Source: an uncultured Sphaerochaeta sp. (GTDB lineage: Bacteria > Spirochaetota > Spirochaetia > Sphaerochaetales > Sphaerochaetaceae). Taken from it: DNA of 64,000 nucleotides. The position numbers and the translations under genes are program-made. Below are positions 36,903 through 45,881 of the stretch, in pieces. Each line of letters starts with the position of its first letter. Position 1 is the first letter of the stretch. The DNA lies in the NCBI RefSeq assembly GCF_963677315.1, contig NZ_OY781939.1, forward strand, positions 2,790,001 through 2,854,000, given 5' to 3'. The notes below the pieces were generated by a model. It had not been told where the DNA came from, ran no database searches, and worked only from the letters and a program-made list of their open reading frames with translations.

Positions 36903-38564
36903 ATGAAATATACAATAGGTATTGATTATGGCACGCAGTCTGCAAGGGCTCAACTACTGAATATTTCTACCAAAGGAGTCGTAGCAAAAGCAGAAGAGTT
37001 TTATCCTCATGGTGTAATGAGTGAGCAACTTCCAAGTGGGATTCCGTTGGGCAAAGATTGGGCAATTCAGGATGGTGATGATTATTTTGTCATGGCCATT
37101 AATTGTATAAAAAGTCTATTGGCAACGTCGAAGATCAATCCGGAGGATGTAATAGGGTTGGGAATTGATACAACTGCTTGTACAATGATTCCTCTAGGTA
37201 GCGATTTGGAACCACTTTCATCTAACCCCCTTTTTAAAGATACTCCTAACGCCTATGTCAAACTTTGGAAACATCATGCTGCTCAGAAATATGCTAATGA
37301 ATTAAATAAAATAGCTGAACAGCGTGGTGAGGAATTCTTAAAACGATATGGCGGGAAAATTAGTAGTGAATGGTCCATTCCCAAGATCATGCAAATTGCT
37401 GCAGAAAGTCCAGAAGTATATGCAGAAACTTCGTGCTTTGCCGATATTGCAGATTGGTTGGGCTACAAGCTTACAGGGAAGCTCTATAAGAACAATGTAA
37501 CAACCGGATATAAAACTTTATGGTCAGATACAACAGGATTCCCAAGTAGCAGTTTCTTTAAAGATCTGAATCCCCTAATGGAACATGTTGTTGAAGAAAA
37601 GCTTTCAGAAGAAATCTTGGAAATTGGGCAACGTGCTGGATTTATCACAGAAGAGGTAAGTGCACTAACAGGGCTTTCTCAAAAGACTGCAGTTGCTGTT
37701 CCCCATACCGATGCTGGTGTAGTACCAATCACTCTCGGGATGGGAAAGAATGGACAGATGATTGCAAGTATTGGAACTTCAACTTGCCATTTCTTGCTAA
37801 GCGACACCCTGAAGGAAGTCCCCGGTATTTGTGGTGTGATCAAGGATGGTGCTGTTCCTGGTTTTTATGCATATGAAGCGGGGCAAACTGCTGTAGGAGA
37901 TAGCTTTTCTTGGTTCGTAGACAATTTTGTAGGGGAAAAGCTTCATGTGGAAGCGTCCCAAAAAGGCGTTTCCCTTTTTAGCTTACTGGGACAAAAAGCT
38001 GAGAGGTTGGTTCCGGGCGAATCAGGTTTGGTTGCATTGGATTGGTTTAATGGCAATCGTTCGATTCTTGTAAATTCGGACCTATCTTCTGTAATCGTGG
38101 GATTAACGATTAATACTAAAGCGGAAGAAGTATACAGAGCTATTTTAGAAAGTACTGCATTTGGTACTAGGAAGATTATTGAGAACTTCAGAGAATATGG
38201 TGTAGAGGTAACAGAATTATATGCTTGTGGAGGTATCCCAAAGAAGGATCCCTTCATGATGCAGTTGTATGCTGATATCTGTGATATTGAAATTCGAGTC
38301 TCAGATGAAGCACTTGCAGCAGCTTATGGCAGCGCCATGTTAGGTGCAGTTGCAGCTGGACGTTCAGCTGGTGGGTACGAAAATGTGCATTCGGCAGAAG
38401 ATGATTTAGGTTTGCTTGATTTTGCAATCATTAAGCCAAATCCAAAGAATGTAGTTGCCTACGATAAGCTCTACGAAGTTTTCAATACATTACATGATGC
38501 TTTTAGTAAGGATAATAGCGTGATATACACCCTGAAAGCTTTAAGAGAGGCTGCAAAAGCTTAA
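36903..38564 (+). CDS. Ribulokinase (AraB-like FGGY kinase)
   Basis: Phosphorylates a ribulose-type pentulose with ATP. The 553-residue length is that of AraB and longer than most FGGY kinases. Motifs are the phosphate-1 loop GIDYGTQSARAQL (about 4-16), IGLGIDTTACTMIP, the sugar-contact region VKLWKHHAA, and the C-terminal adenosine pocket ELYACGGIPKKDPFMMQLYA. The ATG at 36903 sits 6 bases behind GAGGAG; GTG at 36900 is a possible alternative. AraD-type epimerase follows, so the product is probably L-ribulose 5-phosphate. Confidence 0.88.
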   Translation: MKYTIGIDYGTQSARAQLLNISTKGVVAKAEEFYPHGVMSEQLPSGIPLGKDWAIQDGDDYFVMAINCIKSLLATSKINPEDVIGLGIDTTACTMIPLGSDLEPLSSNPLFKDTPNAYVKLWKHHAAQKYANELNKIAEQRGEEFLKRYGGKISSEWSIPKIMQIAAESPEVYAETSCFADIADWLGYKLTGKLYKNNVTTGYKTLWSDTTGFPSSSFFKDLNPLMEHVVEEKLSEEILEIGQRAGFITEEVSALTGLSQKTAVAVPHTDAGVVPITLGMGKNGQMIASIGTSTCHFLLSDTLKEVPGICGVIKDGAVPGFYAYEAGQTAVGDSFSWFVDNFVGEKLHVEASQKGVSLFSLLGQKAERLVPGESGLVALDWFNGNRSILVNSDLSSVIVGLTINTKAEEVYRAILESTAFGTRKIIENFREYGVEVTELYACGGIPKKDPFMMQLYADICDIEIRVSDEALAAAYGSAMLGAVAAGRSAGGYENVHSAEDDLGLLDFAIIKPNPKNVVAYDKLYEVFNTLHDAFSKDNSVIYTLKALREAAKA

Positions 38565-38582
38565 TTAAATTTGGAGGAAATA

Positions 38583-39281
38583 ATGAATTTAGAACATTTG
38601 AAACAAGAAGTATTAGAGGCAAACCTCGATTTGGTAAAGAAAGATCTTGTTATTTCAACATGGGGAAATGTTTCAGGCTATGATCCTGAAAGTAACTTGA
38701 TGGTTATCAAGGCAAGTGGTGTGCCCTATGTAAAAATGAGCACCAAAGATATGGTAATTGTTGATATGGAAGGTAAAGTGCTCGAAGGGAATGCAAGACC
38801 ATCGACCGATACTCCAACTCATATCTTGCTGTATAAGGCTTTTGCCAAGAATGGAATTCATGGAATTGTCCATACGCACTCACAGTATGCAACAATGTGG
38901 GCACAACTCGGCCGCTCGATTCCTTGCTACGGAACCACTCATGGTGATTACTATTATGGTCCAATTCCATGCACCAGAGAGCTGACTACAGAAGAGATAC
39001 AAACTGAATACGAAGTAAATACCGGAAAAGTCATAATTGAAGCATTGGAAGCAACAGATTGTCTTCATATGTCTGCTTCTTTGGTAAAACATCATGGACC
39101 CTTTGTTTGGGGTAAAGATGCCGAAGAGGCTGTACTGCATAGCCAGGTTTTAGAATATATAGCTAAGATGGCTTACTGTAATGAAACGCTGGATCCGCGA
39201 CTTCAGCCAATCCCCGGTGTTTTGGAAGATAAACATTATAGTAGGAAGTTTGGTCCGAACGCATACTATGGTCAGAAATAG
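38583..39281 (+). CDS. araD: L-ribulose-5-phosphate 4-epimerase (AraD/UlaF/SgbE type)
   Basis: A zinc class II aldolase-like epimerase converting L-ribulose 5-phosphate to D-xylulose 5-phosphate by retro-aldol chemistry. The 232-residue protein shows STWGNVSGYD, IKASGVPY, RPSTDTPTHILLYK and the zinc histidines of VHTHSQYATMWA, plus the later VKHHGPFVWG. The ATG at 38583 is preferred because GGAGG precedes it; the TTG at 38571 lies in front of that site. It follows ribulokinase by 18 bases and is followed by a terminator. The symbol is given for the reaction class; UlaF or SgbE are equally close. Confidence 0.88.
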   Translation: MNLEHLKQEVLEANLDLVKKDLVISTWGNVSGYDPESNLMVIKASGVPYVKMSTKDMVIVDMEGKVLEGNARPSTDTPTHILLYKAFAKNGIHGIVHTHSQYATMWAQLGRSIPCYGTTHGDYYYGPIPCTRELTTEEIQTEYEVNTGKVIIEALEATDCLHMSASLVKHHGPFVWGKDAEEAVLHSQVLEYIAKMAYCNETLDPRLQPIPGVLEDKHYSRKFGPNAYYGQK

Positions 39282-39317
39282 TGATTAAATTGAATTTATT
39301 TACTTTATAACTAACCA

Positions 39318-39355
39318 GAGAGACACGGGTAGCATCATGCAAACCGATGTCTCTC
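39318..39355 (+). terminator. Terminator hairpin after the AraD-type gene
   Basis: GAGAGACA (39318-39325) pairs with TGTCTCTC (39348-39355), and CGG/CCG pairs further inside; ATTTTATC follows. It lies 36 bases after the stop and just before the Rpe-like gene, so it may attenuate rather than end the operon. Confidence 0.65.
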
Positions 39356-39379
39356 ATTTTATCAGCTTGGAGTATGATT

Positions 39380-40024
39380 ATGAAATTATCAGTATCAATG
39401 TTTGCCTGCCCGAATCGGGAATTTGAGAACAGTAAACACTTGCTGACAAAGAAGAGTGTCGATTCTATTCATATTGATATGATGGATGGTGTGTGCGTTC
39501 CTCTGAAAGGTATAACAGAAGAAGACATGGAAATCTTAAAAAACCTAACCCAATTACCATTCATATTTCATCTTATGATTCAAGATCAAGAAAAAGTGTT
39601 GCCCTATATTTATACACTTCCCAAGAATGAGGGAAATACCGTCATATTCACTATTGAAGGTTTCTCCGCTGATTATGTTTTAACATTGCTTAAGGAAGCT
39701 AAAGGACAAAATCTACAAGTTGGAATCGCCATTTGGCCTTCAACTCCAATAGATAAGTTACTCCCTTTTATTGATTATATTGATGTTGTATTAATTATGA
39801 CGACTGAGGCCGGGCAACCGAATTCAGTATTCATACCTGAATCCTTTAATCGGGTGGCTCAAATTAGAAAACTCATAGGCAATGCAATAGCAATTCTTGT
39901 TGATGGTTCGATGAATTATGAACGATTAACAAAAATGGAGGCTCTTGGAGTAAATGAATGTATCGTAGGCAGAAGTTTCTTTGACGAGAAAGAACGATCT
40001 CGATTGGCAACGTATCGTAATTAA
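39380..40024 (+). CDS. Ribulose-phosphate 3-epimerase-like protein
   Basis: A 214-residue TIM-barrel protein of the Rpe/AlsE family, which inverts C3 of ketose phosphates. Family features: Ser in VSMFACPN, HIDMMDG with the catalytic Asp, FHLMIQD with the metal His, and the C-terminal ILVDGSMN catalytic Asp and phosphate loop, followed by IVGRSF. It is more divergent than housekeeping Rpe, resembling D-allulose-6-phosphate 3-epimerase-like members. GGAG 7 bases before the ATG at 39380 sets the start; an ATG at 39374 is too close. It lies downstream of a hairpin in the same operon. Confidence 0.75.
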   Translation: MKLSVSMFACPNREFENSKHLLTKKSVDSIHIDMMDGVCVPLKGITEEDMEILKNLTQLPFIFHLMIQDQEKVLPYIYTLPKNEGNTVIFTIEGFSADYVLTLLKEAKGQNLQVGIAIWPSTPIDKLLPFIDYIDVVLIMTTEAGQPNSVFIPESFNRVAQIRKLIGNAIAILVDGSMNYERLTKMEALGVNECIVGRSFFDEKERSRLATYRN

Positions 40025-40056
40025 GGGTAGTTGCAGTAAATTTGGATTCGAGTAAC

Positions 40057-40200
40057 TCATACCGAGGATGGTAGGCTAAAGCCGAGCTTTTCATAAATAA
40101 CCTTCTGCTTCTCCAGCAGTTCTCTACAACGGAGTCGTTTGCCAGGCAACTGAACACAGTCAATGACATTAAGGCTGTAGAGAAGGCTCTGTATTGAGTA
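40057..40200 (-). pseudogene. C-terminal fragment of an IS1634/IS4-like transposase
   Basis: The minus strand reads YSIQSLLYSLNVIDCVQLPG, then LLEKQKVIYEKLGFSLP and a stop. The ending LLxKQKxIYExxG is typical of the extreme C-terminus of IS1634-type transposases. No start, catalytic core or terminal repeats are present. Confidence 0.5.
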
Positions 40201-40225
40201 GGAAGAGGAGAGGTTCTGAATTGAG

Positions 40226-41230
40226 TCAGAATTCTGTCCTTAAAGATTCGAGATATTTTCTCGGCGTTTGATTGTAAAATGTCTTAAATGCTTTATAAAA
40301 ATTGCTGCTTGTACCATATCCAATCATAAATGAAATGTCTTCTATCGAAAGTGTTGAACCCTTTAATAATATGATGGCTCTTTCCATTCTTTGTTCCAGC
40401 AAAATTTGGGAAAAAGATTTCCCAATATCCTTGCTAAGTAAATTTGATATATAGTTTGGATGATAGCTAAATTTCTTGGAGATATCTTTTAATGTTACTG
40501 CTTCAAAGTGTTCTCCTATATATTTGACAATTTGGTCTGATAATCTTTCAGGAACCTGAGTCTGATTAGATTTCTCATATTGTCGAATGACTTGCATGAG
40601 AAACGATAGAACAAGTGGTTTAAGAATGTTCTGCGTATCTTCGTGCTTTTCGGCGTATTCTTTAATCATCATTTCTAAAAGGATACGCAGATTGGTGTCA
40701 TCTTCAACCTTGAAGTGAATAAATTCATCTGAAAAACTCTTGGTGGATGGGTCTAGAAAGAAATGGAATAATTTTGAATTGGCGGAAAGCATCGGTAAGA
40801 AGGATCGAAAGAATACATCTCGCTGGATCAGTACTCCGATAATAATAGTTTCTTGGTTGTTGTGTACGCTTAAAGCATGCCCTGCAAAAGGTTGTCCAGC
40901 ATAGAGTTCTCCTGTGTGTATTGTTATGTGATTATCATATTTATAACTTATGGAATCATATTGACCTTTATACGTAAAATTGAAGTAGAAAAAATCATGT
41001 CTATGGAATAATTCTTGTTTTCCGTTACTCTTATGGACACATATCAATATTTCCTCATTTGGATTTCCCGGCCATTTATACATTTTCTCATGTATGCTGC
41101 CGACTGGATAATCATAATAAGTCCAATCGAGATTCGAGTATTCTTCTTGCAACTTTACGATTGCCGTATCCAATGGAATTTTAGTCACTCCTGATACCAC
41201 CTTTGAGGGTTGCTTGGTCAAGTATAACAA
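40226..41230 (-). CDS. AraC-family regulator of the second sugar operon
   Basis: A 334-residue regulator with an N-terminal cupin-type sensor (about 75-150; ELFHRHDFFYFNFTYKG is the typical His-bearing strand). The C-terminal double helix-turn-helix (about 230-334) contains LKDISKKFSYHPNYISNLLS and IEDISFMIGYGTSSNFYKAF, the AraC signature, followed by QTPRKYLESLR. The start is uncertain: TTG at 41230 has no good ribosome site, and a shorter start is possible. It is divergent from the duplicated-aldolase operon and probably activates it in response to sugar. Confidence 0.85.
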   Translation of the reverse strand: MLYLTKQPSKVVSGVTKIPLDTAIVKLQEEYSNLDWTYYDYPVGSIHEKMYKWPGNPNEEILICVHKSNGKQELFHRHDFFYFNFTYKGQYDSISYKYDNHITIHTGELYAGQPFAGHALSVHNNQETIIIGVLIQRDVFFRSFLPMLSANSKLFHFFLDPSTKSFSDEFIHFKVEDDTNLRILLEMMIKEYAEKHEDTQNILKPLVLSFLMQVIRQYEKSNQTQVPERLSDQIVKYIGEHFEAVTLKDISKKFSYHPNYISNLLSKDIGKSFSQILLEQRMERAIILLKGSTLSIEDISFMIGYGTSSNFYKAFKTFYNQTPRKYLESLRTEF

Positions 41231-41335
41231 GGAATCTTAAGTTTTACCACTAAACTCGTTAAGAAATAGCGTTGCGGCCTAAAATCCTTATATTAAAATC
41301 TGACACATCAGACCGAATATTAGAGGAGAAATGAC

Positions 41336-42598
41336 ATGACAAAAAATCAAATGCATCCAGCTGAAGAAATTTGCTCAATTATGAAAAGGGCTTATCAAAA
41401 GAATATGGTTTCTTCCGCAGGTGGATGTTTATCAATCTATGATGGAAAAGGATTTATGTGGATTTCCCCGACGTCTCAGGATAAAGGTCATTTATTGCCT
41501 GAGATGATTGCAAAATATGATATGGATGGAAATCAATTATCCGAGTATGCAGGGTCTATGGAATGGGATAATCACCTTGCAATCTATAAAGCAAGACCTG
41601 ATGTCAAAGCGATTTTCCATACGCATTCTTCAGCCATGTTAAGTCTCGTATTTGCAAGAGAATCCCTAAAAACAAATAATTTTGCTAGTTTGGCTGGATT
41701 GATGGAGGGAAGTGCACAGATTCCTTTTAGTGTTCCAGGGAGTAAACAACTTTGCGAGGATATTGTTGCGGCAGCAAAAGCTCATAAGAATATCTTAACT
41801 TTGGACAGTCATGGTACGTATATCTTAAGTGAGTCAAATCTATTCGATGCTTTTAAAGTACAAGATATTTTGGAAATGTCTGCTAGAACAGCGGCTATAG
41901 CACCAGCTTTAGGTACAGTCCTTCCCGGATTGACAAATGATCAAATTGCAAAATACGAAGACGCTAAGAAAGTAGAGGATTTTCCTTCATTTGCCCTTGA
42001 GCAAGAAACATTGGAAGAGCGCAAAACCCGAAGTCTTTTGTGCGAGTTGGCCAAACGAGCTTATGAAAATGGAGTCCTGGATAGCTATCAAGCGAGTTTT
42101 TCACTCAGATTGGGTGATGATGATTTTCTTATAACTCCTAGTGATGGTGATGTAGCAAATCTCGATGGAGATGATATCGTTAGGGTTAAAAATGGCAAAG
42201 TTGAATCTGGGAAAAATTTGCCGATGAAGATTTTGATGCATCGCTCGATTTATCAAACTCAAAAAGAAGTAGGGTCAGTGCTAATCAGTACCCCGGCATA
42301 TGCTGCTGCATACTGTGTAACCGATGCCACCTTTGACTGCACAATCGATCCTGAACTTACCTTTTGCATAAAAGGTGTTGGGAAATATCCCTTCGGTACT
42401 TCAGACAAGGTAATTGCCGCAGATTTCAATCCTGGGAAGCTTGCAGCCGTCGTAGAGAATGACTTCATAGTTGCAGCAGCACCAACTGGGGTCAAAACCT
42501 TAGGTATCGTGGAGTGTATGGAATATGCAACACGTTCTGTCGTCGAAATGTCAATCAGGGGATCAAAACCGGTCCGAATTTCTGAATATGTGAAATAA
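41336..42598 (+). CDS. Duplicated class II aldolase/adducin protein
   Basis: A 420-residue protein of two tandem class II aldolase modules. The first (about 1-205) has AGGCLSIYDG, FHTHSSAMLS (two zinc His) and DSHGTYIL (third His). The second (about 220-415) keeps the fold but reads LISTPAYAAA where HTH should be, so its zinc site is lost and it is probably structural. Such enzymes cleave or epimerise sugar phosphates (fuculose-1-phosphate aldolase/AraD class). GAGGAG precedes the ATG. It is first in the second operon, followed by an FGGY kinase whose product it may process. Confidence 0.82.
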   Translation: MTKNQMHPAEEICSIMKRAYQKNMVSSAGGCLSIYDGKGFMWISPTSQDKGHLLPEMIAKYDMDGNQLSEYAGSMEWDNHLAIYKARPDVKAIFHTHSSAMLSLVFARESLKTNNFASLAGLMEGSAQIPFSVPGSKQLCEDIVAAAKAHKNILTLDSHGTYILSESNLFDAFKVQDILEMSARTAAIAPALGTVLPGLTNDQIAKYEDAKKVEDFPSFALEQETLEERKTRSLLCELAKRAYENGVLDSYQASFSLRLGDDDFLITPSDGDVANLDGDDIVRVKNGKVESGKNLPMKILMHRSIYQTQKEVGSVLISTPAYAAAYCVTDATFDCTIDPELTFCIKGVGKYPFGTSDKVIAADFNPGKLAAVVENDFIVAAAPTGVKTLGIVECMEYATRSVVEMSIRGSKPVRISEYVK

Positions 42599-42608
42599 GA
42601 GCAACATT

Positions 42609-44054
42609 ATGAAACAAAAAGCAGCATTAGAAGTAGATATTGGAATTTCTACAGTTCATGCAGTGGTAGTTTCTTTGGTTGATGGAACCCTCATAGCCCA
42701 GAAGGAGGTCGGCTATGAGTGGGATGTAATGGAAAATGATAGAGGTGAAATAAATCCAAACAAGATTTGGGAGATTTCCCAAAAGGCTGTTGAAGCAGTA
42801 TTGGAAACTCTTGATTATGCTAAAGTCAGGATTGAAGTGTTGGCTTTTTCCTGCTTCGGAGATTGTTTCGTTGGAGTTGATGAGAATGGCGAACCTGTCT
42901 ATCCAATGTTGGCTTTTAGTGATTTAAGAGCCATTGACATTGTTGATGAGCTAAATAGTCTGATAAAAGGTAAGCCCTATGCTCAGATCACTGGAGGTCC
43001 GCTTATAGCAGACTACGTATTTCCCAAAATGTATTGGATGAAAAAACATCTTCCTCAAATTTATGGAAGAATTGATAGTTTTTACAATATTCAGCAATTC
43101 ATGTTGAGGAAATTAGGATTGTCCCCTTTAACTGATTATAGTATGGCCGCTCGCAAAATGATGTTCGATGTCAAAAGCCATAGTTGGGCCTCTGAATTGT
43201 GCGAAATTTTGGAGAAGGATCCTGATTGTTTTGGAAAGGCAGCCGAAGCTACTACAATCGTAGGGAAAATTAATAGGTATGGCAGGGTAGCTCTTCCATA
43301 CGAGATACAGGTGGTGTTAGGAGCACATGATGCACAGTGTGGATACATGGGTCTTGGAGTCAAAGAGAACAATACCTCTGACATAATTGCCAACAACGCT
43401 GGAACCTATAATTTGTTCGGTACCTTAAGTGCCAAATCGATTGTATTTGATTCAGCAATGATAACTCCTGGGTGTGGTCCGACTATCAATAGTTTCCATT
43501 ACCAAGCCGGTGCAATGATTGGTCCGACACTGAATTGGTTCACCTCTAATGTCGCAAAGTCAAATCTTGCTAACTTGTTTGAGAAAGCAGTTTTTGACGC
43601 AACGTGTAATATCCGTATGGTTAATGATCCATTGACAGGTAATGGGATGTTTGAGGGAATTTCTCTCCGTGATGATACTACTTCATTTTTTACAGGATTG
43701 ATCGAAAGTATTACATTCCCAATGAGAGACTGGCTTGATGCAATGCGTGAAGCTTCTCAAGGTGTTGATGGGTTCAAGTGTGTGCGTATAGGTGCGGGCG
43801 GTGCGAAATCTCCTGCTTGGATACAACTAAAAGCGGACATCCTGGGGATCCCGTTCGAAAGAGTAGAAAATCTTCAAACATCTTCGGTGGGACTAGCAAT
43901 GATCTGTGCGGTAGCTACAGGTGTATATCCTGATTATGATGCTGCCTCGGAGAATATGATACGGGTAAATCGAGTTTTTGAACCGGATTTAAGATTGAAT
44001 CAAAACTATCTGGAGCGTTATTTCGATTTCAAGCAAAGAATCCAAGCAAACTAA
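42609..44054 (+). CDS. FGGY-family carbohydrate kinase
   Basis: A 481-residue ATP-dependent sugar kinase. Phosphate-1 motif VDIGISTVHAVVVS (about 9-22), then EVLAFSCFGDCFVGVD and a central VVLGAHDAQCGYMGLG, in which Asp is the likely catalytic base. IIANNAGTYNLFGT is the phosphate-2 region and CVRIGAGGAKSPAWIQLKAD the adenosine pocket. Length and motifs are normal for gluconate/xylulose/fuculose-type kinases; the sugar is unknown. It sits between the duplicated aldolase and the binding lipoprotein, so it acts on the sugar imported by this operon. Confidence 0.85.
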   Translation: MKQKAALEVDIGISTVHAVVVSLVDGTLIAQKEVGYEWDVMENDRGEINPNKIWEISQKAVEAVLETLDYAKVRIEVLAFSCFGDCFVGVDENGEPVYPMLAFSDLRAIDIVDELNSLIKGKPYAQITGGPLIADYVFPKMYWMKKHLPQIYGRIDSFYNIQQFMLRKLGLSPLTDYSMAARKMMFDVKSHSWASELCEILEKDPDCFGKAAEATTIVGKINRYGRVALPYEIQVVLGAHDAQCGYMGLGVKENNTSDIIANNAGTYNLFGTLSAKSIVFDSAMITPGCGPTINSFHYQAGAMIGPTLNWFTSNVAKSNLANLFEKAVFDATCNIRMVNDPLTGNGMFEGISLRDDTTSFFTGLIESITFPMRDWLDAMREASQGVDGFKCVRIGAGGAKSPAWIQLKADILGIPFERVENLQTSSVGLAMICAVATGVYPDYDAASENMIRVNRVFEPDLRLNQNYLERYFDFKQRIQAN

Positions 44055-44108
44055 ATTAGATTCATTTTCATTTTTTCAAGGAAATAAAAAAACAAAAGGA
44101 GTCCTGAA

Positions 44109-45161
44109 ATGAAGAAAAAGTTGAGAATTTTTTCGTATGCTTTGACGATGGTGTTTTTACTGGTTGTGAGTTCTTGCAGCAATGGGAAGACGGAGACAAC
44201 AAGTGAAAATGTAGTAACAAGCAGTACTGTTGAGAGTACAACTGTAAGCAAAGGTCAGGAGGGACCTGTAGGTAAGTATACTCCGGACGAACTGAAAGGA
44301 GCATTGATTTACATCATAACTGATACTCAGCAAAATTCATATTTTGTTGCTGAGGCTGAAGGGGCTAAAGCAGCTGCAGAGGCTATAGGGTTCCAAGCAA
44401 AGATTACATCATACGAGAGTGATATTACAAAAGAAACTGAACTTTGTGATATGGCAATCGCAGAAGGTGCTGTTGCCATTATTTGGGATGTTACTGACTC
44501 TGAAGCGAGTATTACCTCTGTCCAGAAAGCAAAAGATGCTGGAATCCCAACTTTTTGTACCAGCCGTGAGCTAAATACCACGGGAGTCGCTGTTTCTCAG
44601 ATTGTTGCTGATAATGCTGGTGGATCCATGGCTGTAGCGGAACGTTTCGTGCAGGCTGTAGGAGAAGTTGGGCAGTATGCAGAATTATACGGTATGGAAG
44701 GCGATAATAATTCGAAAGTACGCTCAGAATCATTTCATGCTGTGCTCGATCAGTATCCAGATCTCGAATGTGTAGCTGTTGAAGTCTCTAATTTTAGTCT
44801 TCCCGAGTCTTACAGTGATACTGAAAACATCCTTCAGTCTCATCCTGATATCATCGGAATTGTTACCGCGAACGATACAATGGCTTTAGGTGCATGGCAA
44901 GCTTGTGTAGATGCTGGGAAAGATGATGTTGTAATTATAGGTGTAGATGGTTCAGATGAAGTGGCAGCATCGATCAAAGAGGGTGGAATTTTAGCTACTG
45001 CACTTCAGCCGTGTGTACTAGAGACACGAATGGCTGTTCAACAGGCCTATGATTTCCTGACGAAGGGAACAACAGGTTTACCTGAGAAACAAATCGTGGA
45101 ATCACCAGTCATAGACAGTAGTAATGCTGACAGACTCAGTGGTTTCTATTTGAGCACATGA
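44109..45161 (+). CDS. Sugar-binding lipoprotein, CUT2-type ABC transporter
   Basis: The 350-residue precursor has a lipoprotein signal: a basic start, a hydrophobic core and VVSSCSN, with Cys22 as the lipidation site. A Ser/Thr-rich linker (about 23-55) tethers it to the membrane. The sugar-binding fold follows: LIYIITDTQQNSYFVAEAEG, then IGIVTANDTMALGAWQAC and VVIIGVDGSDEVAA. AAAGGAG precedes the ATG. It supplies substrate to the ATPase and permease encoded downstream; a hairpin behind it separates its message from them. Confidence 0.88.
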   Translation: MKKKLRIFSYALTMVFLLVVSSCSNGKTETTSENVVTSSTVESTTVSKGQEGPVGKYTPDELKGALIYIITDTQQNSYFVAEAEGAKAAAEAIGFQAKITSYESDITKETELCDMAIAEGAVAIIWDVTDSEASITSVQKAKDAGIPTFCTSRELNTTGVAVSQIVADNAGGSMAVAERFVQAVGEVGQYAELYGMEGDNNSKVRSESFHAVLDQYPDLECVAVEVSNFSLPESYSDTENILQSHPDIIGIVTANDTMALGAWQACVDAGKDDVVIIGVDGSDEVAASIKEGGILATALQPCVLETRMAVQQAYDFLTKGTTGLPEKQIVESPVIDSSNADRLSGFYLST

Positions 45162-45173
45162 GTTGCTATGATC

Positions 45174-45196
45174 GAAGGAGGAATTTTCCCTCCTTC
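45174..45196 (+). terminator. Intercistronic stem-loop after the second binding-protein gene
   Basis: GAAGGAGG (45174-45181), loop AATTTTC, CCTCCTTC (45189-45196), 12 bases after the stop. Its position is the same as that of the hairpin after the first binding-protein gene, so partial termination or message protection is likely. Confidence 0.7.
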
Positions 45197-45234
45197 TCCA
45201 TTAATGCTTAAAATGGCATTGGGAACTAATCATT

Positions 45235-45867
45235 ATGAAAAATAAGATTAAATTAATAATAAGTATAATTGTAATTTTAGGGTTTATTTGGGTGGCTATT
45301 GGTACTTCACATGTAGTTCCCCTTGATGAAAAAGGAAATCCTCTCATCCTAGCAGATGAGCAATCAGAGGATTATCTAGAGGGTCGCTGGGATACAATCT
45401 TAGAAGAAATAGATGATAACACAATTGAATTAACTTCATTACTTCAGAACGGAAATGGCAATTTTATTGAAAATATCGATGATTTTGGTTCTGGAAGTAA
45501 AAACATTCTCACAGTCAGTGGAACTGCGCAGATAGAGTCTGTAAATACTGATTCCAGGGCTGGGTTTCTTACGATTAAGCCGATTGGATACATTGGTGAG
45601 TATACGTTCCGTCTTCAAATCGGTCCAATATTTAAAGGATCGACGATTCGAGATGGGTTATCCAGCATAGGATTTTCGGATTTCGATAATCAAATGGACT
45701 GGAGTTCCCTATCAGGTGAAATCATGGAAAAGCTTTATGATTCATCAATAGCTCAATTAGAATTTTCTTCAACTGAAGGGAAAATGTTGGATTTTATTGG
45801 ATGTTTCGCTTTAGATGCCAATACTAAAACAGTAGTAATTTCTCCAGTACGAATTGTAATGGAATAG
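45235..45867 (+). CDS. DUF2291-type periplasmic/membrane-anchored protein
   Basis: A 210-residue protein with one N-terminal hydrophobic segment (about 6-22) and no lipobox, so it is probably membrane-anchored with the body outside. The pattern SEDYLEGRWDTILEEI, the middle IESVNTDSRAGFLTIKPIGY and a terminal ISPVRIV fit DUF2291, a family repeatedly encoded inside sugar ABC operons. Its role is unknown; it may assist the binding protein. It lies between the binding protein and the ATPase. The ribosome site is weak. Confidence 0.65.
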   Translation: MKNKIKLIISIIVILGFIWVAIGTSHVVPLDEKGNPLILADEQSEDYLEGRWDTILEEIDDNTIELTSLLQNGNGNFIENIDDFGSGSKNILTVSGTAQIESVNTDSRAGFLTIKPIGYIGEYTFRLQIGPIFKGSTIRDGLSSIGFSDFDNQMDWSSLSGEIMEKLYDSSIAQLEFSSTEGKMLDFIGCFALDANTKTVVISPVRIVME

Positions 45868-45881
45868 GAGAGGAATGCTAT

